Source of the DNA: Fuerstiella sp041398845
Lineage (GTDB): Bacteria > Planctomycetota > Planctomycetia > Planctomycetales > Planctomycetaceae
Assembly (NCBI GenBank): GCA_041398845.1
Contig: JAWKTZ010000021.1
Span: 6,281 to 70,280, forward strand
Reading direction: 5' to 3'
Length of the DNA: 64,000 nt
Shown here: positions 16,368 through 25,500 of the stretch, piece by piece
Layout: the number at the start of each line of letters is the position of its first letter
Position numbering within the stretch: position 1 is the first letter of the stretch
Position numbers and translations under genes: made by a program
The notes under the pieces: generated by a model
What the model was told of the DNA's origin: nothing
Database searches by the model: none
Seen by the model: only the letters and a program-made list of their open reading frames with translations

Positions 16368-17705
16368 AATACCGGAAGGAACGTCGTCCGAGGAATCAGC
16401 GTTTGGCGAATCAGCGTTTGGCGAATCAACGTTTGGCGAATTAGCCGGCGACTTTCGTAGCAGACGTTCGAACAGCGGCCCGATCGTCAACCCCTGAACG
16501 ACGACAGAGAAGATGACAATCATGTAACTCACGGGCAGCAGCAAATCCCGCTCCGGCACGGGCGAACCATCATTCAGTACGGCCGGAATCGACAATGCCA
16601 GGGCGACCGAGATTCCTCCGCGCAGACCGCCCCAGGTCAGCATCACGGTCGAGTGCTTATGCAGAGTCTGCCAGCGGCGGAGAATGCTGGTCGGCACGCC
16701 CACAGCCACCAGTCGTGCAAGCAGGACGCAGGGAATCATCAGCAGTCCCGCCAGCAGAAAACGCTCAGTGAAGGTCAGCACCAGGACTTCGAGTCCGATG
16801 AGCACGAACAGCACGGCGTTCAGAATCTCGTCGATGAGTTCCCAGAACCGGTCCAGATGTTCGCGAGTTCTGTCCGACATCGCGAGGGCTCGCCCGTGAT
16901 TCCCCACCAGCAGCCCCGCAACGACCATTGCGATCGGCCCGGACATATGCAATGCAAGCGCCAGAGCGTACCCGCCCGCTGTCAGCGCCAGAGAAATCAG
17001 AATCTCCACCGAATAGTTGTCGACGCTGCGCAACATCACAAATGCCAGATAACCCATCGCCAGCCCCAGCACGGCACCGCCAGCGGCTTCCTGCAGGAAC
17101 AACGCAGCCAGGTGCCCGGGATCAAAGCCGTATTCTCCGGTCGCAATCTCCAGCAGTCCCAGGAAAATCACCACGCCGACTCCGTCGTTGAACAGAGATT
17201 CCCCGGCGATTTTTGTCTCAAGGTCTTTGGGAGCCCCCGCCTGTTTCAGAATCGCAAGGACGGCGATGGGGTCGGTCGGTGAGATCAGTGCGCCAAACAG
17301 CAGGCAATAGATGAACCGCACTTCGATTCCCAGCAATGCAAACACAATGCTCGACAACAGCGCCACCAGCAGGGTGGACAGCGCCACCCCGAACGACGCC
17401 AGTGCGGCAATGGACCACTTCTGCTGTCGTAAGTCCGTCAGGTTGACGTGCAGCGCGCCGGCGAACAGCAGAAATCCCAGCATTCCGTGCATGACGGTTC
17501 GGTTGAAATCGATGCTGCCAACAATCTTTTCGGCCTTCTGTTCGATCGACTGAACAAAGATGCCCATGCCGATCAACAACAGCGAGAACAACAATGCAAT
17601 CACCATCAAACCGATGGTGGACGGCAGCCTGATCCAGCGATGGTTGATGTAGCTGAACAGTGCCGACAACGTCAGCAGCAACGCAATCAGTTCAAACAAA
17701 TCCAT
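16365..17705 (-). CDS. Na+/H+ antiporter, CPA1 (NhaP-like)
   Basis: A 446-residue inner-membrane cation/proton exchanger for pH and sodium homeostasis. Start chosen at ATG 17705 (MDLFELIALLLTLSALFSYI); the longer frame adds 72 non-membrane residues that look untranslated. About 12 membrane segments are seen. The central exchange motif is LFGALISPTDPIAVLAILKQAG, followed by AGESLFNDGVGVVIFLGLLE with the ND/DG pair typical of CPA1. The C-terminus is a hydrophilic tail of repeated NSPN/DSPNA units, encoded by a tandem 15-bp repeat. The TAG stop comes from the abutting inverted repeat. The gene is alone on its strand. Confidence 0.9.
   Translation of the reverse strand: MDLFELIALLLTLSALFSYINHRWIRLPSTIGLMVIALLFSLLLIGMGIFVQSIEQKAEKIVGSIDFNRTVMHGMLGFLLFAGALHVNLTDLRQQKWSIAALASFGVALSTLLVALLSSIVFALLGIEVRFIYCLLFGALISPTDPIAVLAILKQAGAPKDLETKIAGESLFNDGVGVVIFLGLLEIATGEYGFDPGHLAALFLQEAAGGAVLGLAMGYLAFVMLRSVDNYSVEILISLALTAGGYALALALHMSGPIAMVVAGLLVGNHGRALAMSDRTREHLDRFWELIDEILNAVLFVLIGLEVLVLTFTERFLLAGLLMIPCVLLARLVAVGVPTSILRRWQTLHKHSTVMLTWGGLRGGISVALALSIPAVLNDGSPVPERDLLLPVSYMIVIFSVVVQGLTIGPLFERLLRKSPANSPNVDSPNADSPNADSSDDVPSGI
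16394..16438 (-). repeat. 15-bp tandem repeat, three units, in antiporter C-terminus
   Basis: Units AATCAGCGTTTGGCG (twice) and AATCAACGTTTGGCG. In frame on the minus strand they give five-residue units SPNAD/SPNVD. Likely a length-variable tail. Confidence 0.85.
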
Positions 17706-18036
17706 CAGCACCGCGTTCCTGAATGACGCCAGAACGTGAACTTCGTAAACAGAACGTGGGTGACAAATGCAACCACGATCACTGTCCTTCGACCATCCGA
17801 CAGAGTCTGGTCTTCCCAGGCGAAAGCCGCTGAGTATAGCTTGCAAGGCGGACAATGGCCCGCCAACCACAGCAACAGATCTCAATCGCCACAGAATATG
17901 GAGCACGCGACAGTCGGTCACTCACCGTTCTGTTCATCAGCGAAACCAAAATCAGCAAAATCTGGTTCGAAAATCTGCTCACACCACGTTATGCTCACGC
18001 CATCCAATTCGGCAGTTTCGAGGAGACAGACGGGCC

Positions 18037-19137
18037 ATGTTTTTCCTTTTCCTGCGTTTCACTGTGGGCTTCGTGCGTCCCACGGTCAGCTTCCTGCGGC
18101 AATCCATGGTCGCATTCGCGCTGTTCAGTCACCTGATATTTGGGGTGTCCTCGGTTCCGGCTGACGAAGGGCCGATGCTTGAGGTCACGGCCGACACCGC
18201 ACCAATTCAGGTGACCAAAAACGGAACGCCACAGACGCTGGGAACCGTCACGAAAGGGACTCGCCTCTGGCCATTCGAAACCATGGGCGAGCACTATCTG
18301 GTGCTGGTTCCGGGGACACAAACGAAGGGCTGGATCCATGATCGACTGGCGGGACCGATCGTGCTGTCGGATCGCGACCAGCAGCGTCTTGAAGAGGCAG
18401 AGTCCACATTCAGCGAAGCCACGGCGGCCTTTGACGAAGGCCGATTCGCCGAGGCTCTGAAGTCTTCGGAAGCTGCTCTGAAGGAATTCGTCCGGCTCTT
18501 TGGGGAACTGCATACGCTGACGGGAAACGCCCTGAATCAGACCGGTCTTTGCCACATGAATCTGGAGGATTATGAGGCGGCCGAACCTCTGCTGCAGCGA
18601 GCCTTGAAAGTTCGACTCACGCTGTACGGCGAAGCGGATGAGTTCACTGGCTACAGCATTGCCAATCTTGCTGACATGTACGAACGGAATGGCGAAGATC
18701 AGAAGTCGGCGGAGAAATATCGTCAGCTTCTGAAAATCCGCGAGCGAGAACTGGGAGCGGACCATGAAACGACCATCGAGGTTGTGGAAAGTCTGGGGCA
18801 TGTCCTGGCTGTGCCCGGCAGCTATCCCGAGGCAGATCGTTTGCTGAGACGTGCGCTGCGGGTTCGCGAGCGACTGAATCCTGAGGACAACGAGCAGACC
18901 GCATGGGTTCTGCACAACCTGGGCTACGTATGCGATGAATCCGGGAAGAATTCCGAAGCGTTGAATCACATCCAGCGTTCATTCGACATCCGGACGCGAT
19001 TGCTGGGGGAAAGTCACGAAGACACCACGCTGACACTGAACAATCTGGCTTCGCTGCATCTTGAATTGTCGGACTATGACAAAGCAAAGGCCGCCTATGA
19101 ACAACTTCGCTGCCATCTACACCAGACTGCACGGTGA
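18037..19137 (+). CDS. TPR protein, N-terminal fragment of a frameshifted TPR-CHAT gene
   Basis: 366 residues from ATG 18037 (MFFLFLRFTVGF), with GAGGAG upstream; the earlier open frame is discounted. An N-terminal signal or anchor segment (residues about 5-40) is followed by a small SH3-like domain (GTPQTLGTVTKGTRLWPFETM, KGWIHDRL) and tetratricopeptide repeats of the long FDIRTRLLGESHEDT type, about 42 residues each. The frame runs out at TGA 19135-19137 in mid-repeat. Removing one base near 19105-19114 and one near 19160-19163 would join it to the next frame as one protein of about 1,291 residues. Either the gene is broken or the sequence carries errors. Confidence 0.75.
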   Translation: MFFLFLRFTVGFVRPTVSFLRQSMVAFALFSHLIFGVSSVPADEGPMLEVTADTAPIQVTKNGTPQTLGTVTKGTRLWPFETMGEHYLVLVPGTQTKGWIHDRLAGPIVLSDRDQQRLEEAESTFSEATAAFDEGRFAEALKSSEAALKEFVRLFGELHTLTGNALNQTGLCHMNLEDYEAAEPLLQRALKVRLTLYGEADEFTGYSIANLADMYERNGEDQKSAEKYRQLLKIRERELGADHETTIEVVESLGHVLAVPGSYPEADRLLRRALRVRERLNPEDNEQTAWVLHNLGYVCDESGKNSEALNHIQRSFDIRTRLLGESHEDTTLTLNNLASLHLELSDYDKAKAAYEQLRCHLHQTAR

Positions 19138-21914
19138 ACAATATGCTGAAACGGCCGATGCGGCTGGAGAACCTCGGATATGTAGCCGAACGTCAGAAGC
19201 GGTTCGCCGACTCCGAAGCCATTCACCGGCGGGTTCTGAAGATCAGAGAAACGTTGTTCGGGCCGGAACATTCCGACATCGCCTATTCCTACGACAGTCT
19301 GGGAACGCTGTACGAAGCGATGCACGAATTTTCCAAAGCCGAATCGATGTATCGCCGATCGCTGGAAATTCGCGAACAGACGCTCGACGAAAACGATCCG
19401 CTCATCGCTCATTCGCTTGGCGCTCTGGGCTGGATTCAGGTGGAACTGGGCGACTACATGCAGGCCGAACGCGAACTCCAGCGGGCGCTGAGAATTCGTG
19501 AGACCGTTGAAGAGAACCATCCGGACACGGCCGTCGTGCTGGCGAACCTGGGAACCGTGTATTCCAGCATCGGCGAGTACTCGGGCGCAGAGACCTTCTA
19601 TCGCCGGGCAGAAAAAGTCAGCACGGCGGTGTATGGCAAGGACCACATTGAAACTGTTCACGCCCGTCACGGACTGGGCAACGTGTACGGTGACATTGGC
19701 GAATATGCTCAGGCGGAATCTCTGCTGAAGAACGCTTTGGAGGTCACGGAGCGTGAACTGGGGCCGGACAATGAATCCACAGGCAACATTCTCACCTCAC
19801 TGGGCTGGCTCTACGAACGCAAAGGAGACTTCACGGCGGCCGAACCGTATTATCGCCGAGCTTACGAGGTCACGCTCAGGACGGTCGGCGAAGATCATCC
19901 CACGACGGCCCTCGCACGTCTGAATCTGTCCATCAACCATCGGGAAACCGGCGACTATGCGAAAGCGGAAGAGCTGCTGCAGCAGGCGTTGACCGGCTTT
20001 CGAACAACTTACGGGCCCGATCATTTCAATGTGGGAGAATCTCTGCGGTATCTGGGACTGCTGTACCTGACATCGGGTGATTACGTTCGGGCTGAGGAAA
20101 CTCTGGGACAGAGTCTGTCGATTTTTCAGCGGACGTTGACGGATTCTCATCCGTTTGTCGCCACTGTTCAGCAGTTGCTGTCAGTGACGCACGCTGCTCT
20201 GGGCGACTTCCGCAAGGCGACTCAGTTTCGCGAACAAAGTCGTCGATCTGTTCGACGGCACATGGCAAAAACTCTGCCGGGGCTGTCACAGAAGTCGCAG
20301 CAGAAATATCTGGCCGCAAATTTCCGACCGGACTTTGTCGCCGCGCTGTCTTTGGGCCTTCATCAGAAAGACGATCCGCGAACGGCCACGCTGTCCGCAG
20401 GCTGGCTTCTGAACGGAAAGGGAGTCGCCCAGGAAGTTCTGGCCGAAGCGGCGCTGTTGTCCACCGCCGAAGCCGTGCCGCTTGTCCGCCGACTGCGACA
20501 GGTTCGCGATGAGATCTCAAAGCTGGCCATTCAGCGAACCGGTCAGGACGAATCAAAACGTCGCGAAGCACTGGCCATTCTGGAAACGGAACAGCAACGC
20601 CTGCAGCAGCAGATTGGAGAACACGGTCTGGGGCTGAATAAGGCCGATCCGTGGGTGTCTGCGAGTTCCGTGCGAGGCCAACTGCCGTTCGATTCGGTGT
20701 TTGTCAACATTGCCCGCTTTGACGTCGCACAGGTGACCTCGCTGAAGAAGGATCGAGAACCCGCTCGCTATGTCGCGTGGGTGATTCCTGCAGCCGGAGC
20801 GGGTGAAATTCATCTTGTGGATCTTGGCCCGGCACAGCCCATTGATCAGAAGGTGGCCGCGATCCGCGCGCAGATTCAGAAGACACTGAATGACCTGCCG
20901 GAGTCCGACGAGGCTGCTCTGGAAACCGCACTGCAGAAGTCGCTTAACGAAATTTCCGATCTGGTGCTGCGACCGCTGGAAGCTTCGTTGGGCGACGTGG
21001 TGGAAGTGATTCTGTCTCCTGATGGCAGTCTGTGGAATTTGCCATGGAATGCTTTGTTGATGAGCGACGGGCGGTATCTGGTCGAAGCCTTCCGCACACG
21101 GTACGTGTTGAGCGGTCGGGAACTCGTCGCTTCAATCCCGGAACGTGCGGCGATCAGTGAACCGGTGCTGTTTGCTGATCCGGATTTTGATCTGTCTCCC
21201 GATGGAGTTCAGGCGGCGCAGTCAGAAAACCGCCATCACCTCAGATTCGCGTCGACCGCTCGTTTTCAGCGACTTTCCGCCAGCGCGGCCGAGGCAGTTG
21301 CGATCAAGCCCAGTGTGGAAGCCTATTCCCGAATTAACGCCCGCGTGTTGCTGCAGAAAGACGCTCAGGAAGCCGCGTTCAAGAATCTGCACCGACCGCG
21401 CGTGCTGCTGCTGAGCACCCATGGGTTCTTTCAGAAAGATCCCGCGACGGCCTCCGAAGGCGCAGAAGCGTCAACCTTCGGCAACCCGCTGCTGCGTTGC
21501 GGACTGGCTTTGTCAGGCTGTAACAATCGAGCCAAAGCCATCGAAGAAGAAACCGAAGACGGCATTCTGACAGGACTGGAAATCGTCGGTACCGATCTGC
21601 GCGGCACGGAACTGGTCGTGCTGAGTGCCTGCGAAACGGGACTGGGAGACATTCACAGTGGCGAAGGCGTGGCCGGTCTGCGACAGGCCTTTCAGCTCGC
21701 CGGTGCTCAGTCTGTGGTGTCCAGTCTGTGGCAGGTGGAAGACGGTGAGACCGCTCGTCTGATGAGCGACCTGTTTCGGAACATTGCCGACGGAATGAAC
21801 AAATCCGAAGCCCTGCGACAGGCCCAGTTGACTCGCATTCAAAAACGCCGCGAACGCTTCGGATCCGCTCATCCGTTTTTCTGGGCGGCGTTTACTCTGA
21901 CGGGGCAGCAGTGA
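19134..21914 (+). CDS. TPR-CHAT (caspase-like) protein, C-terminal fragment
   Basis: 926 residues. The nominal start is GTG 19134, overlapping the previous stop as GTGA; this may be only an artefact of the frameshifts. About nine more TPR units (RRSLEIREQTLDENDPLIAHS type) lead into an alpha-helical linker and a C-terminal CHAT domain. The catalytic dyad is present: His763 in RVLLLSTHGFFQ and Cys833 in ELVVLSACETGLGDIHSGEGV, followed by VVSSLWQVEDGETARLM. CHAT domains are caspase/separase-like Cys proteases that cleave partner proteins, with the TPR part acting as sensor or scaffold. No obvious substrate or defence partner lies beside it; a convergent DinB-like gene follows directly. Active-site residues are intact although the N-terminal part is out of frame. 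Confidence 0.82.
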   Translation: MNNMLKRPMRLENLGYVAERQKRFADSEAIHRRVLKIRETLFGPEHSDIAYSYDSLGTLYEAMHEFSKAESMYRRSLEIREQTLDENDPLIAHSLGALGWIQVELGDYMQAERELQRALRIRETVEENHPDTAVVLANLGTVYSSIGEYSGAETFYRRAEKVSTAVYGKDHIETVHARHGLGNVYGDIGEYAQAESLLKNALEVTERELGPDNESTGNILTSLGWLYERKGDFTAAEPYYRRAYEVTLRTVGEDHPTTALARLNLSINHRETGDYAKAEELLQQALTGFRTTYGPDHFNVGESLRYLGLLYLTSGDYVRAEETLGQSLSIFQRTLTDSHPFVATVQQLLSVTHAALGDFRKATQFREQSRRSVRRHMAKTLPGLSQKSQQKYLAANFRPDFVAALSLGLHQKDDPRTATLSAGWLLNGKGVAQEVLAEAALLSTAEAVPLVRRLRQVRDEISKLAIQRTGQDESKRREALAILETEQQRLQQQIGEHGLGLNKADPWVSASSVRGQLPFDSVFVNIARFDVAQVTSLKKDREPARYVAWVIPAAGAGEIHLVDLGPAQPIDQKVAAIRAQIQKTLNDLPESDEAALETALQKSLNEISDLVLRPLEASLGDVVEVILSPDGSLWNLPWNALLMSDGRYLVEAFRTRYVLSGRELVASIPERAAISEPVLFADPDFDLSPDGVQAAQSENRHHLRFASTARFQRLSASAAEAVAIKPSVEAYSRINARVLLQKDAQEAAFKNLHRPRVLLLSTHGFFQKDPATASEGAEASTFGNPLLRCGLALSGCNNRAKAIEEETEDGILTGLEIVGTDLRGTELVVLSACETGLGDIHSGEGVAGLRQAFQLAGAQSVVSSLWQVEDGETARLMSDLFRNIADGMNKSEALRQAQLTRIQKRRERFGSAHPFFWAAFTLTGQQ

Positions 21915-22385
21915 TCAGGCGGTCAGCGCTGTCCGTTTCTCGTTGATGAAGGCGACGTGGTGAGGAATGTGGCCGGTGATGCGTTCCAGCAGCGTTTCCA
22001 GAGTGATGGGGCCGTCCTGCGAATGCACACCGGTCCGCTGAAAGACTTCGATGTCGCATCTCTTCAGAATGCGGGACATCTGCGATCGCACCGTTCTGAT
22101 CAACAGAATCTCTTCCTGAACATCGCGAACGTCATAACCTAAGCCGGCCGCAAACAGGTTGGGATCTCCACCAAACATCGTGGGATTGTCCTCAACAAGA
22201 ACTCGCTTCATACGGTCCGCATAAACCGGTTCAAAGTCCGCGATGTGGCAGACCACCTGACGAATTGACCACTTGCCAGCGATCGGTATGGCATCCAGTT
22301 GCTCGTTCGTGAGTCCGGTCACAGCCGCCTGCAACTGATCGGCGCCCGATTGATAATCTTCCAGCAGTGAATCGATGTTTGACAT
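21915..22385 (-). CDS. DinB-like (DinB_2/YfiT) metalloprotein
   Basis: A 156-residue four-helix-bundle protein. The family binds a divalent metal through three His and contains thiol-dependent transferases and many uncharacterised members. Motifs: WSIRQVVCHIADFEPVYADR with the first His, and ERITGHIPHHVAFIN with the C-terminal His pair. The start ATG 22385 gives MSNIDSLLEDYQSGADQL, the usual N-terminus. It abuts the CHAT gene tail to tail with no gap. The specific reaction is unknown. Confidence 0.8.
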   Translation of the reverse strand: MSNIDSLLEDYQSGADQLQAAVTGLTNEQLDAIPIAGKWSIRQVVCHIADFEPVYADRMKRVLVEDNPTMFGGDPNLFAAGLGYDVRDVQEEILLIRTVRSQMSRILKRCDIEVFQRTGVHSQDGPITLETLLERITGHIPHHVAFINEKRTALTA

Positions 22386-22400
22386 GGCACAGCGAAATCC

Positions 22401-22502
22401 AGAGGCTATCTGAAAAAGGGGTCTGACCCTCTCCGGGGAGCCTTCTTGACTGTCATTTTGCTGCCCTCCAAAGGGTCAGACCCCTTTTTCAGATAGCCTC
22501 TA
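22401..22502. repeat. Long inverted repeat, family A
   Basis: AGAGGCTATCTGAAAAAGGG at the left end and CCCTTTTTCAGATAGCCTCT at the right end. The inner block differs from the 11919 copy and matches the 13209 copy better (CTTGACTGTCATTTTGCTGC). The right end overlaps the stop codon (CTA on this strand, 22500-22502) of the ceramidase-dehydrogenase gene. Confidence 0.87.
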
Positions 22503-25500
22503 AGGTTGGAGAGTCTGCTGCAAACGCTTCGCTCGCACACGCGACGCTTCATTGGTCTGCTGTTGAAGGATTGCGACGTCTGCTTCTGTTAATGTGATTT
22601 TCTTTGACTGAATCTGCTGCGTCAATGCCGTCGCTCGAGCATCCGTTCTTAACAGCCCTTCAATCGCCAGTCGACGATTCGGGCCTTCCAGAAACGACAA
22701 CGAGTCGATGAGCAACGGGATGACCGTGTCCGAATCAATATCGCAAAGCCCACTGACTGCTCCCATCTGCAGTTCAGAATTCGTATCCGGCGTAAAATAC
22801 TTTTTCAGAAACGGAACGGCGATCGCCTCGTCCTGCAACGCCACAATTCTTAAGGCGTCATATCGAGTGCCGTTGCGAACACTGGTGTCGTCGGCCATCA
22901 ATGCAGACTTTTGAAGCAACTGCGGCCATGCTGCCTTCACGCCAGGCAGTCCGGAAAGAATTTCCGCAATGCGCTGATGCGGCCAGACTCCGATCTGAGT
23001 CAACCCATTAATCAAACCGCCACCGATGACCACCGCCTGCCAGTCCTTCAGGGGGTGTCCCTCGCCGGACACGCTGACTTCCAGCAGGTCACGAATTTCT
23101 CCGCCATCGTTCCGTTTTGCTGTGGCAATGGCAACTCGCCAGATCCACGGAATGCGGCGATACTCTTCGTCAAGGTCACCCGGTGGGAGGTCCGAAACCA
23201 GAATCGACACGATGCCGGGCCCCATTCCAGGGCGAGCATCAATCACCGCCTGGCGACGTTCGGCGGACTGCGTTTCATCCAGCAGAAACGGAGCAATCTC
23301 CGGCGGCTGACGAGGTAACTCACCATCGCCGGCGGGCGTCGAATGTCCAGTCCTGGCCGGGGCCATGCTGGTGACGTAAGCAATCACGTTTCGCAGATCC
23401 TGCGGTGACAGATCCTTCTCAAGACCTTCGGGCATGACGGATTTCTGAGTGGACCGAAACTCATCAATGTCAGTCCGTACGAGCAGATGTTCTTTGCCGC
23501 CGGATTCCCGCAGCAGAATTGTCGTGGCCGTTTCTTCGACGATCATGCCCGACGCTGTGCGGCCATCGTTCATGGCGGCTGTCCATGCGGTGTATCGAGC
23601 ATCCACATCTTTGTTGGGGTCCAGAATGGTTGTCAGCAGCCACTGCGGATCCCGATTGGTCAACGCCTTCAGGTCGGGGCCAACAACAAAACCGTGATCT
23701 TCCAGCTTATGACACGATGCACAACGCTTCCGAAAGACATCGCGACCATGATTCACGTCCGCAGGCAGTTGCAATGCGGACTGCAGTGTTTCAATTACGG
23801 ACGCTCGACTGGATTGTCGTTCCATACCAAAGACGCGAGCCGCCAGTATGCGAACGCCTTCGTCCGGCGAGGTGAGCGCCCGCTGTCGGCTGGCCGCGTC
23901 GAAGATTTCCGGACGAAGTTGCTGAGCTGAAATCGCGTCCAGCAAGGCAGTCGCGCCGCCCTGATGATTCAGCAACGCGTCGACAACCGCAGCCTGAGAA
24001 TCACTGTTGAGCGAACCGCAGGCGTTGATCAGCACTTCGCTCGCATTTGGTGCGGCTGTGGCAGCAATGCCTTCGATCGCTGCCTGCTGAATGTTGGCAG
24101 GGTAGCGTGGCGACAACAGTCCGGCCAGAGCTTCCACATTCTGTGTGACAAATGTCCGTTGTTGTTCTTTGCTCAACGCAGATTTCGCAAACGGACCGAA
24201 CGGTCGTCCCAGCAGCCTGATCGCCGCCAGCAGCTCTGGTTCTGTTGCAGAAATCTGCTGCGCCTTCTGCAGTGCGGCAGTTCGTATTGCGGTCATGGAT
24301 TGCACGAATCGCGAACCTGGCGCGACGGAGTGCCGGTGCTGACGACTGTCCAATGCGCTGATGACATCAATCCAGTGATTCATGGCCGGTCCCGTGGGCA
24401 GCGCCGTGACGGATGGCAGTTCTGAAAGCACGCGTTCCACAACGGAATTCTCACCAAGCTGAATGGCCATCACCACCAGACGCTCGCCTGAACGCAGGTT
24501 CTGAGGATCTTTGGATTGCGTCGGAAACACATCGATGATCGACGCGATGTTTCTTGCATTGATGGAACTAAACACTGCCGACCGCACGTGAACATCCGGT
24601 TCGTCAACCAGCAATCGGGCCAGATAAAGGCCGGTGTCGGGAGCATTGCAGGCTCCCAGTGACAACGCCGCCTGACGACGAACGCGGGGGTTGTCGTGAG
24701 AATCCAGATTCGCCACGGCATCCGGCAGCGACCTGGATTCCAACGGGCGACTCAGCAGAGTTTCGCTGAACTTCACAGCCAGCCGAACGATGTGATCGTA
24801 TTCTGAATCCAGCAGCGGCATCAGGTCTTCAGGCTGCAGCAGGTCGGCATGATGCAACAGCGACACGGCGTGAATCTTTGCAATCGGATGTCTGGCCGTG
24901 GTCAGCAGTGTCCGTAACGCCTCAGCAACGCGCGCGGGCGATTCCCACAGAATCATCTGATGTACCAGATCGCGAATGACACCGTTGGCCGTATCAAGTT
25001 GTTGTACCCGGTCGGTCGGCGACAGACTGGCAAGGTCCGGGATCAACCTCATCCTGTTTGCCTTTTGTGAGGTCGAACTGGAAACTCGATAGATGCGGCC
25101 TTTGCCCCGCCCGGCCCGCACGTCCACTTCCGCCAGCGTGGCCTGAGGAATCCAGCGGGAATGTTCAATGACGTAGCGATACATGTCGACCACCCACAAC
25201 GCTCCATCCGGCCCCGTGCGTGCCTGCACGGGGCGAAACCAGCGGTCTGTGGAACTCAGAAATTCGGAGGCTTCCTCCCCCGCACCTCGTCGGCCGACAT
25301 AGCCGTGTTCCTGAAAATCCAGATCAATTCGATGCACCGACTGATGCACGGGTTCGCACGTAAACGCATCGCCTCGGTAATCTCTGCCCAATGCCACATC
25401 GCGATAAATACCCAGACCACAGGCGGCTGTCGCGCTGCCGGGAGCTCCCGACAATTCGAATGTCACCAGATTGTCCGGCGGAAACAGCCGGTACGTGTCG

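Noticed and set aside
16272..16460. A short frame encoding RSVSEG / SLAHASGY
   Set aside because: It is the translation of the nested AACCCGAAGCG hairpin and the antiporter tail, a known source of false small genes.
19134..19137. GTGA overlap read as translational coupling in the TPR-CHAT gene
   Set aside because: The overlap lies in mid-TPR between two apparent single-base insertions, so frame damage is the better explanation than a true two-gene operon.
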